From Porticoccaceae bacterium (GTDB taxonomy: Bacteria > Pseudomonadota > Gammaproteobacteria > Pseudomonadales > Porticoccaceae), in the NCBI GenBank assembly GCA_021773435.1, contig JAJFKC010000038.1, positions 1 to 64,000 on the forward strand: a stretch of DNA of 64,000 bases, written 5' to 3'. Shown here one piece after another: positions 1-8,662 of the stretch. Made by a program: the position numbers and the translations under genes. How positions within the stretch are numbered: position 1 is the stretch's first letter; every line of letters begins with the position of its first letter. The notes under the pieces are model-generated. The model saw nothing but the letters and a program-made list of their open reading frames with translations, was not told the DNA's origin and made no database searches.

Positions 1-90
1 CCAACGGGATGAATGGTCATGTTCGCTGGTTAACACCAATCGGACCGCGCGTTCGCGTATTTCTTTTGAATATCCAGGTCGTCTGTTCAT
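1..90 (-). CDS. IS3-family transposase OrfA, N-terminal 30 residues
   Basis: The minus-strand reading frame starting at 90 gives MNRRPGYSKEIRERAVRLVL, the usual opening of the helix-turn-helix OrfA subunit of IS3-family transposases, which binds the element ends. A GAGAGG ribosome site lies about 10 bases before the ATG. The gene is cut by the window edge. It is absent from the ORF track because it is short and partial; the plus-strand 9..248 ORF is its shadow. Confidence 0.8.
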   Translation of the reverse strand, partial: MNRRPGYSKEIRERAVRLVLTSEHDHSSRW

Positions 91-140
91 TAGCCAATCC
101 TCTCAAGAAAATTAGCCTCCGACAATACCGGGGCGATTCA
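1..140 (-). mobile_element. IS3-family insertion sequence, left part outside window
   Basis: One end of an insertion sequence runs off the left edge. Read on the minus strand it starts TGAATCGCCCCGGTATTG at 140, which has the form of an IS3-family terminal inverted repeat (TGA then a C-rich stretch then CGGAGGC). About 50 bases later the transposase start follows. Only this end is visible, so target-site duplication and completeness cannot be judged. Confidence 0.75.
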
Positions 141-302
141 ATATTGAGGAAAAATACCCACCCGATACGTGTCGAAGAGTCGTTTCTTTTATTGTCTGTA
201 TGTTTAAGAATGACTGGCCGACCTATTCAAAATAATTTATGGATATAGCGCCAGGAAATAGTTCCAGGAGACTAAAAATATCTCCTGTAGGGTTTGATAT
301 GC

Positions 303-479
303 TCACCGCTTTATATCATCTAAGTAATGAATTAGCTGTTTCTCAGCTTCTTCTCTGGTGGCGAATGGGCCAATATTTTCTCCCTCCCTTGTTAAAAAAT
401 ACCACTGGCTATCTATGCAATTTATCCGACCTGTTCGGAAATAGACATCTGTTTCAGAATCCTTTTCTCGTTTCATCAT
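303..479 (-). CDS. DUF6316-like small protein
   Basis: A 58-residue ORF below the track's length cut-off. It starts MMKREKDSETDVYFRTGRI and contains WYFLTREGENIGPF followed by an acidic/basic helix, a pattern I recognise from the small DUF6316 proteins of Pseudomonas and Marinobacter relatives. A GAGGAT ribosome site precedes the ATG at 479. No function is known. It lies between the IS3 end and the terminator of the czc operon, in the same direction. The family call rests on memory of the motif. Confidence 0.65.
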   Translation of the reverse strand: MMKREKDSETDVYFRTGRINCIDSQWYFLTREGENIGPFATREEAEKQLIHYLDDIKR

Positions 480-507
480 TAAGATCCTCAGAAGGTTTTA
501 AAAAAGC

Positions 508-539
508 CAGCATGAAAAGCATTTTTGTTTTTCATGCTG
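508..539 (-). terminator. Rho-independent terminator of the czc operon
   Basis: An 11-bp perfect stem (CAGCATGAAAA against TTTTCATGCTG) with a 10-base loop. On the minus strand it is followed by GCTTTTTT, so it fits termination of leftward transcription from the czcA-like gene ending at 619. A 9-bp direct repeat (TGTAGGTGC, two copies) lies just upstream at 585-602. Confidence 0.75.
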
Positions 540-618
540 CACAGATTTAATAATCTAAATTGACGATTCCCCCAAAACACACAGTGTAGGTGCTGTAGGT
601 GCTGTAGGGGCGTCTCGG

Positions 619-3600
619 TTAACTCCGCTTTTCGTAAGCTATCTGGTTGCTCAACCAGGCCCGAGAGAACCATGAATAAAGCACCGGGATGACCAGCAGC
701 GTTAACAAGGTGCTGGAGACCAGCCCGCCGACCACGACAGTGGCTAATGGGCGCTGAATTTCGGAGCCCACTCCGCTGGAGAGCAGCAGCGGGATGAGCC
801 CCAGCGCGGCGATCAGGGCGGTCATCAGCACAGGTCGCAGCCGCGACAGGGCACCGGCTTCAATGGCACTGTTGATGTCTTCAATGCCAGCAGAACCAAC
901 GGTGCGCTGGTTGATCGATGTCACCATCACCACGCCGTTGAGTACCGCCACGCCAAACAGCGCAATAAACCCGATAGAACCCGGCACCGATAAATACTGC
1001 CCCGACAGCCACAGCGCGATGACACCACCGATCAGCGCCAGCGGCACATTGATCATTATCAGCGCGGCTTGCCCCAATGAACCAAAGGCAAAATAAAGCA
1101 GCAGGAAAATCAGCGCCAGCGAGATCGGTACCACGATCATCAACCGAGCCTGGGCCCGTTGCTGGTTCTCATATTGCCCGCCATAGACCACGCTGTAGCC
1201 GGTCGGCAGGTCGATCTCGCTGTTGATCCTGGTTTTGAGTTCATCCACCAGGCTGCCCATGTCGCGGCCTTCGACATTGGACTGAATCACCACGCGCCGC
1301 TGCACATCGTCGCGGCGAATTTGTGGCGGGCCGGATTCAATGGCAACGCTGGCAACATCACCCAGCCTCACCCAGGCGCCATTAGGTGCTTCGATCAACA
1401 AATCGCGGATGGCACTGGCACTCTGGCGAGCGGCTTTGTTCAGCCGAACGTAGATATCGTAGCGCTCATTGCCGTTAATGATCTGACCGGCGGATGCGCC
1501 GCCGATGCCATCGGCAACCAGGGCGATAATCTCCTCAACCGCCATGCCATAACGGGCCAGTGCCTCCCGGTCTGGCCGCACCACCAGCTGGGCCTCACCG
1601 GCGATTTGCTCCATGGAGACGCCGCGGGTGCCCTCGACCTGTTTAACCAGCTTTTCGATCTCCTGGCCCTTGGTGGTTAATACGGCCAAGTCGGGGCCGA
1701 ACAGCTTGATCGCCAGCTGGGCTTTAACACCCGACAGTAATTCATCAACCCGGGTGGCAATGGGTTGTGAAAACGACAGCAGCAAGCCCGGATGAACAGA
1801 CAGCTTTTGCTCCATCAATGCCTGGAGTGCGTAGCGGTCGGCGGCGCTGGTCCATTCAGAGACCGGTTTTAGGCCCACATAAATTTCGATATTAGAGACC
1901 GGCTCCGGATCACCGCCGACCTCGGCTCGCCCAATTAGGCTCAGAGCATAGGTGACTTCGGGAAATTCCATGAGAATGGCTTCCAGCTTAGGCGCCAGAT
2001 TGACCGAGGTTTCCAGGCTCGATGACGGCGCCAGGGTGATACGGATATTGAGTGTGCCCTCTTCGAGTTCTGGCACAAACTCGGTGCCCAGCTGGGTCAT
2101 AATGACCATGGCCACCGCAAACAGGCCTGCGGCGGTGGCAATAACCGCTCCGCGGCGCTTCAGGGCCATTTTCAATGACTGGCGATAGAGCCGAGTAATC
2201 GGTTTTAACACCGGGCTTTCCCGGTGTCGCGGTGCCCGGGTAAAGGCAAAACTGGCCAAGGCCGGAATCACCACCAAGGCCACCAGCAGGGAGGCCAGCA
2301 TGGCCGCCACAATGGAAATCGCCATGGGCTGAAACAGCTTGCCTTCGACCCCTTGCAGCGCGAACAGGGGCGCAAACACCACTACAATAATCATCACCGC
2401 AAAAAATACCGGGCTGGCAATTTCGCGGGCCGCCTCTTGAATGCGCAGACCCATTCCAGCCTGAGGATGATCCTGTTGTGCGGTTCGGTGGCCACTAGCA
2501 TCCGCTTCAAGATGTTTATCGGCGTGGTCCGGGTCAGGTTGGGTGAGGTGGGAAAAAATGTTTTCCATCATCACCACCGAGCCATCAACCATCATACCGA
2601 TGGCAATTGCCAGCCCCCCCAGCGACATCAAATTGGCCGACACCCCCCAATAGGCCATGGCGGTCAGTGCCATGCCGATCGACAGCGGAATCGACAACAG
2701 CACCAACAAGGTGGCGCGCAGGTTCATCAAAAACACCAGCAAGATGACAATAATTAAAACAAAGGCCTCCAGCAGCGCTTTGGTGACAGTGGTCACGGCT
2801 TTACCGATTAGGTCTGCTTGATCGTAATAAGGTTGCAGACTCACCCCATCGGGCAGGGCTTGCGCGATCAGGGGCAGGCGCTCATAAATGCCTTCAATCG
2901 CGGCATTGGTATTGGCCCCTTTGCGCTTGAAGACAATACCGGCCAGCACCTCGCCACGGGGCAGTGGTTTGCCCTCGGGGTCACGGCTGGTCATGGTCAC
3001 CGCGCCCTGGCGAATTTCGCTGCCCAGCTCTAACCGGGCCAGGTCTTTGACTTTGACTACCACGCCATCGACCTCTTTAACCGGAATATTCCCCAGGTCG
3101 GTGAGGCCGTTGGCACCGCTGCGCACCCAACCCACTGCGCGTAACACCAGTTGTTCGGCACCGCGATTAATGTACCAACCCCCGGCGTTGCGGTTATTGG
3201 CCTCAATGGCGGCGCTGACCTCGGCCGCCGACAGATGGTAACTGAGCAGACGGGCTGGGTCTAATTGCACCTGGTACTGGCGCACTTCGCCACCAAATGA
3301 CAACACATCGGTAACCCCCCCGACCGGCAGCAGCAGCAGTTTCACCACCCAGTCGTTAAGGCTGCGTAACTGCATGGTGTTGACCTCGCTGCCCGGCTCG
3401 GCCAGCAGCACATACTGAAACACCATGCCCAGCCCGGAGGTATTGATGCCCATTTCCGGGGTGCCGACACCGTCGGGAATATCTTCCCGGGCCGCTTGCA
3501 GCTGTTCAAAAACCAGCTGCCGGGCAAAGTAAATATCGGTGCCTTCCTTAAAAACCACCGAGATTACCGACAGGCCGGTTTTGGAAATTGAGCGCACCTG

Positions 3601-3840
3601 CTCCACATCGGGCAGTGAGTACATTACCGCCTCAATCGGAAAGGTAATCAGCTGTTCCACCTCTTCGGCCGCCAGCCCCGGGGCCTCGGTATTAACCTGC
3701 ACCTGCACGTTGGTGACATCTGGAAAAGCATCCAGGTTTAACTGTTTTATCGACATCAGCGAGCCGACCAACACCGCCACCAGGCCTAAAATCACCAACA
3801 ATCGGTTACGAACCGACCAATCCACCATTGAATTCAACAT
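619..3840 (-). CDS. czcA: Heavy-metal RND efflux pump, CzcA type
   Basis: Inner-membrane proton-driven pump of the HME-RND family, 1073 residues, normal family length. The TM4 proton-relay signature reads AIGMMVDGSVVMMEN near residue 400. The Asp and Glu are kept, and DG rather than DA after the second position points to the divalent-cation (Zn/Cd/Co) side more than to the Cu/Ag side. After this helix comes an unusual His/Asp-rich stretch of about 25 residues (QPDPDHADKHLEADASGH) absent from typical members. GAGGAG lies before the ATG. It is the last gene of a czcC-czcB-czcA order and ends before a hairpin terminator. Substrate is inferred. Confidence 0.9.
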   Translation of the reverse strand: MLNSMVDWSVRNRLLVILGLVAVLVGSLMSIKQLNLDAFPDVTNVQVQVNTEAPGLAAEEVEQLITFPIEAVMYSLPDVEQVRSISKTGLSVISVVFKEGTDIYFARQLVFEQLQAAREDIPDGVGTPEMGINTSGLGMVFQYVLLAEPGSEVNTMQLRSLNDWVVKLLLLPVGGVTDVLSFGGEVRQYQVQLDPARLLSYHLSAAEVSAAIEANNRNAGGWYINRGAEQLVLRAVGWVRSGANGLTDLGNIPVKEVDGVVVKVKDLARLELGSEIRQGAVTMTSRDPEGKPLPRGEVLAGIVFKRKGANTNAAIEGIYERLPLIAQALPDGVSLQPYYDQADLIGKAVTTVTKALLEAFVLIIVILLVFLMNLRATLLVLLSIPLSIGMALTAMAYWGVSANLMSLGGLAIAIGMMVDGSVVMMENIFSHLTQPDPDHADKHLEADASGHRTAQQDHPQAGMGLRIQEAAREIASPVFFAVMIIVVVFAPLFALQGVEGKLFQPMAISIVAAMLASLLVALVVIPALASFAFTRAPRHRESPVLKPITRLYRQSLKMALKRRGAVIATAAGLFAVAMVIMTQLGTEFVPELEEGTLNIRITLAPSSSLETSVNLAPKLEAILMEFPEVTYALSLIGRAEVGGDPEPVSNIEIYVGLKPVSEWTSAADRYALQALMEQKLSVHPGLLLSFSQPIATRVDELLSGVKAQLAIKLFGPDLAVLTTKGQEIEKLVKQVEGTRGVSMEQIAGEAQLVVRPDREALARYGMAVEEIIALVADGIGGASAGQIINGNERYDIYVRLNKAARQSASAIRDLLIEAPNGAWVRLGDVASVAIESGPPQIRRDDVQRRVVIQSNVEGRDMGSLVDELKTRINSEIDLPTGYSVVYGGQYENQQRAQARLMIVVPISLALIFLLLYFAFGSLGQAALIMINVPLALIGGVIALWLSGQYLSVPGSIGFIALFGVAVLNGVVMVTSINQRTVGSAGIEDINSAIEAGALSRLRPVLMTALIAALGLIPLLLSSGVGSEIQRPLATVVVGGLVSSTLLTLLVIPVLYSWFSRAWLSNQIAYEKRS

Positions 3841-3860
3841 GGTTTTCTCTCCTCAATGGT

Positions 3861-5087
3861 TTAGTGGTTATGAATATCGAAGCCGCTTTTGGCGAGTTCG
3901 GCAGCGAGGAAAAAGGCCCCTTCGGTGGCCACGACCGTGCCTTCGACAAGCCCCGCAATCGGTACCAGGCCCGCGCGGACCGGCTCTCGCTTAATCGGGG
4001 TCTGATTAAAATGGTTCGCTTTAAACTCGACAAACACTGTCCAGTTGCCAGCGTCATCTTGCATCAGCGCCGACTCGGGGACCGCCAGGGTCGGTTGGCC
4101 AGCAGCCTCGCCTAAAGCCATCACCACCTGCACGAATTCACCCGGATGATGGTGCTCATTGTCCAGCGTAACGCCGATGCGTACCGGCACCGTGCGCGTC
4201 TGCTCATTAAGCAGGTGGTGTTTTTGAATCACCACACCATCGTGCCAGTGATCACCCATGTTGATTCGGGCGCTGCCATCAATTTGAATATGCCGGGCCT
4301 GTTCCGGTGACAGGTTAGCCTCGATCCAGATCTGACCTTCATCGGCAATTAAGAACAGGCTTTGACCGGCCTCAATGCGTTGGCCGAGACGAAAATCGTC
4401 CCGTAACACGGTGCCCGCTACCGGGGCATTAAGCGCAAATTGACCCAGCGAACCAGTCTGTTTCCGGCGGCTTATCGCTTCGATTTGCGGCTCGTCAAGA
4501 CCATAGGCGCTGAGCTTGAGCCGCGCCTGCTGGTAGGCCACCTCCGCTTCGGTATAGCGTTTGGCACCGACAGTGGCCTGGCCCAGCTTGCGCACCCGCA
4601 GCCATTCGGCGGCGCTCACCCGCAGCTCCCCCTGGGCATCAGCAACCGCGACACTGGCCAGCATTACCAACGGCTGGCCCACCACCACTGCGTCGCCGAG
4701 CCGGGCATGGCGTTTGACAACCACCGCATCCACCAGGGGGGTCACCTCAGCGCTGCGATATTGGTCGAGCTGAACTTCACCGGGCGCGTTAATAAACTCA
4801 GATAACTGGGTTTTAGTGAGTTTGGTGACCTTAATGCCGGCAATGATTCGGGATGCGTCCGTCAGTTCAACGACCCCCGCTGCCTCCTCGTCCGCTTCAT
4901 GACCGCCTTCTTCGTGATCGTCATGGTCATCATGGTCGACGTTAGTACTGGCGTTATGCTCATCGTGCTCATCGTGCATGTCTGCTACGTGTTGATCTGA
5001 GCCTGGCTCTGTTGTTTGCGTTTGTGCACTTGCTGGAAGGCTACACAGTGAGACCGTGAGCACGAGTAATGTGTTGATAAGTTTCAT
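3861..5087 (-). CDS. czcB: RND periplasmic adaptor, CzcB type
   Basis: Membrane-fusion subunit that links the inner-membrane pump to the outer-membrane channel, 408 residues. It has a signal peptide (LLVLTVSLCSLPASA), then a His/Asp-rich metal-binding region (residues 30-65, repeated HDEH and DHDDHDDH), then the lipoyl/hairpin/beta-barrel adaptor body. The His-rich head is typical of zinc/cadmium/cobalt CzcB rather than CusB. AAGGAA precedes the ATG. It sits 20 bases upstream of czcA and 62 downstream of czcC, so one operon is likely. Confidence 0.9.
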   Translation of the reverse strand: MKLINTLLVLTVSLCSLPASAQTQTTEPGSDQHVADMHDEHDEHNASTNVDHDDHDDHEEGGHEADEEAAGVVELTDASRIIAGIKVTKLTKTQLSEFINAPGEVQLDQYRSAEVTPLVDAVVVKRHARLGDAVVVGQPLVMLASVAVADAQGELRVSAAEWLRVRKLGQATVGAKRYTEAEVAYQQARLKLSAYGLDEPQIEAISRRKQTGSLGQFALNAPVAGTVLRDDFRLGQRIEAGQSLFLIADEGQIWIEANLSPEQARHIQIDGSARINMGDHWHDGVVIQKHHLLNEQTRTVPVRIGVTLDNEHHHPGEFVQVVMALGEAAGQPTLAVPESALMQDDAGNWTVFVEFKANHFNQTPIKREPVRAGLVPIAGLVEGTVVATEGAFFLAAELAKSGFDIHNH

Positions 5088-5149
5088 CAGAAAGTTCCTT
5101 AAAATTTAGTTGCGATGACAGCGGCTATTTGCCGCGCTGCTGGCGCAGT

Positions 5150-6442
5150 TCAAAGCGTGTTGGTGCCGCTGCGATCATTGCCTAGCCATTGATCCACTTG
5201 CGCAGCTGCGGCCAGTCGTTCAAACCAGGCTTGCCAAAGGCTCAGGCGTAAGGTCAGTGCATTGTCACGGCTGTCGATGGTTTGACCAATTTGCACCAGA
5301 TACTCGGTGGTGCTGAGGTCATTGGCCTCCCACAAGTGACGCAGCTGGTCGCCCTGCTGACGCAGATTAGCCTGACCAATTTGTTGCCACAGCTGCCAGG
5401 CGCTTAGGGAAATTTGGTAGCGCTGTGAGGCATTAATCAGGCGTGAGCGTGCCCGTTGGCGCAGGTCGTCGGCGAATTGTTGCGCCTGGCGATATTGCGC
5501 GGAAGCCGCCGCCACTTCATGACTAAAACGATTACGCACCGGTAGTGGAATAGACAAACTCAAACCCACCAGGCTCTCGCCATCTTCGTCGCCACCGGTC
5601 AAACTGAGCGTTGGGTCCAGACCTTGCTCGCGCTTTTTCAAGGTCACCATCGCGTTGGCTGAATCAACGCGACGCTGCGCCGTTTGCAGCGCGGGCAAGG
5701 CCGCCAATAGCGCCGCTGGACTATCCTCAGCTGGCAATGTAGGTAGCGCTGTATCGAGCGTTGGCCAGGGCGCGCTACCACCCATGGCAATCAGGTTCTC
5801 AACTTGTTGGCGAGTATCCGCAAGCGCCGTAGCCGTGGTTGCACGCTGGATATTGGCATCGGCAAACACCAGTGTGGCCAGGTTGTATTCAACTTGTGAT
5901 AAATCGCCGGCGTCAAAACGCTGTGTTGCCAACTCGGCGAACTGCTGCATTAGCGCAACTCGCTCAGTCGCCAGCCCATCCCTTTCTACGCCGGTTTGAT
6001 AAGCAGCCAGCGCTGCCAATAATTGCGTGGTGACGCGCTGGCGCACCCGCTGGTAGTCGGCCTTCACCGCCAGGTAATCGGCCGCCGCAACCGCCGTGCG
6101 GGCTGAACGTTTGCCCCCCCAGTCAAGTGTCTGGCTAATACCCAGCGTACGGGTATTGACGTCGGTGTTTTCGCCGCCAATCTCCAGCTCGGGGTTGTAA
6201 AGCGGGCGCGCGGCAGCGGCCTTAAAGGCGCTGCTGGCAGACACTGCCGAGCTGGCGGCAAGCACCTGTGGATTGGCCGCTACCGCTGAACGAACAAATT
6301 GAATTAATTCTGAATTATCCGTTGGCCTTAGCCAGGCGGAGTTATTCGATATCGCGGGGCTGTCCGCCAACGCGGACAAGGATGTCATCGACAGGCTTAG
6401 CCCGGCGACCAACAGGGTGGCAATCAGTTTCCGTGTGTACAT
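5150..6442 (-). CDS. czcC: TolC-family outer-membrane channel, CzcC type
   Basis: Outer-membrane efflux protein of 430 residues with a signal peptide (LLVAGLSLSMTSLSALA) and two long Ala/Gln-rich helical halves, the usual OEP architecture. It should form the exit duct for the adjacent CzcBA pump. First of the three structural genes and transcribed leftward with them. TGA stop at 5150. The position fixes the assignment better than sequence alone, since TolC paralogues look alike. Confidence 0.87.
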   Translation of the reverse strand: MYTRKLIATLLVAGLSLSMTSLSALADSPAISNNSAWLRPTDNSELIQFVRSAVAANPQVLAASSAVSASSAFKAAAARPLYNPELEIGGENTDVNTRTLGISQTLDWGGKRSARTAVAAADYLAVKADYQRVRQRVTTQLLAALAAYQTGVERDGLATERVALMQQFAELATQRFDAGDLSQVEYNLATLVFADANIQRATTATALADTRQQVENLIAMGGSAPWPTLDTALPTLPAEDSPAALLAALPALQTAQRRVDSANAMVTLKKREQGLDPTLSLTGGDEDGESLVGLSLSIPLPVRNRFSHEVAAASAQYRQAQQFADDLRQRARSRLINASQRYQISLSAWQLWQQIGQANLRQQGDQLRHLWEANDLSTTEYLVQIGQTIDSRDNALTLRLSLWQAWFERLAAAAQVDQWLGNDRSGTNTL

Positions 6443-6502
6443 AAATCAAATTCCGATGTCATTAAAAAGACCACAGGTCGCGCTTGTAACTGACCTTTAT
6501 CG

Positions 6503-6532
6503 AAAACGACGAGGCGCAAAACGACGAGGCGC
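6503..6532. repeat. 15-bp perfect tandem duplication
   Basis: Two back-to-back copies of AAAACGACGAGGCGC in the gap between the czcC-like gene and the CzcI-like gene. No known regulatory consensus was recognised in the unit. Confidence 0.9.
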
Positions 6533-6567
6533 AAACGCGCTACTGCGTGATGATGCTCAGAAAGGAT

Positions 6568-6891
6568 TTATGCGTTGGGAGGCGGAGTTGGTGGTGCCTG
6601 TGCAGAATTGGTGATATTAAGGCTGTAAAGAGAAAATCGTTGTTGGTCAATATCAAGGAAATGTAGCGCGATAATTTCATCGCTGATACAGCTGGCAGAG
6701 GCATGGTGACAATGCTGGCAATGACCGTTATCACCGTCAATATCTATTGATGAAATGTCATCGATGTCGGCAGCGAGCTGAGTAGAATCACTATCATGGG
6801 GATGCTCACCCGCCACTGAATCCATAGCACCTTCCACCCCCACAAAAAGTAGCGATAGGATAAAGAGGCAGGAGATCAAACGACGAGTCAT
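6568..6891 (-). CDS. CzcI-like secreted His/Cys peptide
   Basis: A 107-residue protein with a signal peptide (LISCLFILSLLFVGVEG) and a central cluster GHCQHCHHASASC that can bind metal. The shape and position directly upstream of czcC match CzcI-like leader proteins of czc operons, thought to modulate metal response in the periplasm. The tracked start at 6900 is GTG; the ATG at 6891 gives a cleaner signal peptide and is preferred. The C-terminus is Pro-rich (APPTPPPNA). Family assignment is by context and motif, so moderate. Confidence 0.6.
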   Translation of the reverse strand: MTRRLISCLFILSLLFVGVEGAMDSVAGEHPHDSDSTQLAADIDDISSIDIDGDNGHCQHCHHASASCISDEIIALHFLDIDQQRFSLYSLNITNSAQAPPTPPPNA

Positions 6892-6924
6892 GGGCTTCAC
6901 TCTATAACATTTCCAAACTGCTGC

Positions 6925-7782
6925 CTATGATTTTAATTGCAGGATACGTCGTCCACCGTTCAATACGATGGCGACAATTACCAGGCCAATGATCAGATCG
7001 GGGTAGTGTGATCCCGTTACCGCGACCAGCATGCCCGCCAAAATTACGCCGATGTTGGCGATGACATCATTGGCAGAGAAGATCCAGCTGGCTTTCATAT
7101 GTGCGCCATCATCTTTACTTTTGGCAATGAGCAGCAGGCATGTGGTGTTGGCGATCAAGGCAACAACACCGAAGCTCATCATCAAGATTGAAACGGGTTC
7201 GCTGCCGAATACAAATCGCCGTATGACCTCACTTAACGCAAGGAGAGCCAGCAGCACCTGTAGCCATCCGGAAAAATGTGCTGCTCGAAGTTTCAGGGCG
7301 GTACTGTGACCGACGGCATAGAGAGCCACGCCATAGACAGCCGCATCGGCAAACATATCCAGGGAATCTGCAATCAGCCCAGTTGATTGTGCCAGCCAGC
7401 CGACAAACAACTCAATAACAAACATGACGGCGTTAATACCCAATAACCACTTAAGAATAATACTGTGCCTGAGATCGGTCGCATTTGCAGTTGCGCTAAG
7501 CTGCGTAAAAGTGTCTGGATCAATCTCGTGGGTGTGCTCGAGTTTAGCGCCCAGACCAAGGGATTCTATGCGGGCTTGTATCTCCTCGAAATTATCATGA
7601 TGAAACACCTTTAATTTGCGATTGGGTGTGTCGAATTGCAGGGCGAGGTTTTGTTCAAGCCCATCCAGGGACATTCGAATCAACTGCTCCTCCGCAGGAC
7701 AGTCCATACTGGCAACCAGGAACTGACTGACATAGGTATTTGTATGCTGCAATGGCTTACTGACTGTCGTTTTATCTATCAT
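6925..7782 (-). CDS. Cation diffusion facilitator with N-terminal HMA-like domain
   Basis: About 285 residues. The first 75 form an HMA-like fold around MDCPAEE, with a single Cys instead of CXXC, followed by six predicted membrane segments of a CDF metal/proton antiporter. TM2 carries ADSLDMFADA and TM5 NDVIANIG, the positions of the metal-site acidic residues. It would export a divalent cation such as Zn or Co from the cytoplasm. The tracked start (7791) is GTG; ATG at 7782 with GTGGAA upstream is preferred. It lies first in the czc gene string. Confidence 0.82.
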   Translation of the reverse strand: MIDKTTVSKPLQHTNTYVSQFLVASMDCPAEEQLIRMSLDGLEQNLALQFDTPNRKLKVFHHDNFEEIQARIESLGLGAKLEHTHEIDPDTFTQLSATANATDLRHSIILKWLLGINAVMFVIELFVGWLAQSTGLIADSLDMFADAAVYGVALYAVGHSTALKLRAAHFSGWLQVLLALLALSEVIRRFVFGSEPVSILMMSFGVVALIANTTCLLLIAKSKDDGAHMKASWIFSANDVIANIGVILAGMLVAVTGSHYPDLIIGLVIVAIVLNGGRRILQLKS

Positions 7783-8013
7783 TTTTTCCACAGGTTTTTC
7801 TGTGTTTTACCCGGAGCAGGACAGAATAATGGGGCATCGTCGAGACGATGTATGTAGTTTAGATTGAGGAGGTATGGAATCTATAGCTGCCAAACGCCTA
7901 CCAGTGCCTGGTTGATACCACCCAGAAGATACCCACTGCAAAAAAGTCGAGAAAAAAAGCTTGTTGACGGAAACGCATGTTCAAGTTATCCAAGATCAAT
8001 CTATACAAGATGA

Positions 8014-8028
8014 TGAGAATGATTCTCA
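8014..8028. promoter_or_regulatory. Fur-box-like palindrome
   Basis: TGAGAATGATTCTCA is a perfect 7-1-7 inverted repeat, the geometry and near-sequence of the Fur operator core (TGATAAT-N-ATTATCA; GAGAATGATTCTC variants are common). It has no clear downstream gene on either strand within 190 bases, so it may be an orphan left by deletion. Confidence 0.5.
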
Positions 8029-8216
8029 ATCATAATCTCTATAGCAGCAATAGAGTCAACACCAAATGGATTTCTACCAACTTAACAGTCGTTACCTTAG
8101 CTGCGCTGAGGGTGGACGTGGATCAATACTGTAGAGCGATTGAGTTGAGTCCAGATACTATTCGTTGTAGTGGTGGCATGTTGAGTATCGCTTATGCTAA
8201 AAATGAATGCGGGTAC

Positions 8217-8300
8217 TTAATATAGATAGCTCCAACCATGGTGCCGGTTGATATCTTGAACAATACTGCCCATCATCGAACCGTGTCCGTTGTCCATCAT
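8217..8300 (-). pseudogene. Truncated copy of a SHOCT-protein gene start
   Basis: The frame MMDNGHGSMMGS with a GAGGTA ribosome site nearly repeats the start of the SHOCT gene at 15350 (MMDMMNNGHSSMMGG with GAGGTG). Similarity stops after about 12 codons and the frame ends 15 codons later. It is a duplicated, broken gene head. Confidence 0.7.
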
Positions 8301-8662
8301 TGTATTTACCTCGCTTTATCCCACTTTTCAGATTTTCACTGTACTTCGACGTTCGCGGATTCAGTCAATTCACATTGGGTTTTAATGTTCGGACGACAAC
8401 TGTCACCTAAAAGCGGACGGTCGATTATTTCTTCGCTGGTGAAATATTGGTCACGACGCAACGCCAATGAGTCTCCTGCGAGCGACAGTTGTCGCCAAAG
8501 AGCAGTCATTCATTTCTGGAACAAAGAGATTGGGATCATGCCTAGATTTTTATCTTGCACCAAGTGTTATATCTTCGCCTGTTCTATCAAGTAAGTCGAT
8601 CAAATCCTCGTCCTTTACCAGTGCATATTGCCCAGCGCCATTGCTTGCAAATACGCTTCTCG

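Larger units (their letters stand above)
7783..8662. other. 880-bp gene-poor region with remnants
   Basis: No intact gene is supported. It holds a short palindrome CATCGTCGAGACGATG (7835-7850) near the CDF promoter, a Fur-box-like palindrome, a truncated SHOCT-gene start (8217-8300, minus), and an open stretch on the minus strand at 8550-8654 ending in TGEDITLGAR that could be the tail of a lost gene. The 7977..8225 plus ORF has no recognisable features. Confidence 0.6.

Noticed and set aside
2224-2757. 177-residue His/Gln/Arg-rich plus-strand ORF
   Set aside because: A shadow of the CzcA-like gene on the opposite strand.
7977-8225. 82-residue plus-strand ORF
   Set aside because: No ribosome site, family or codon pattern supports it; it lies in a debris region.
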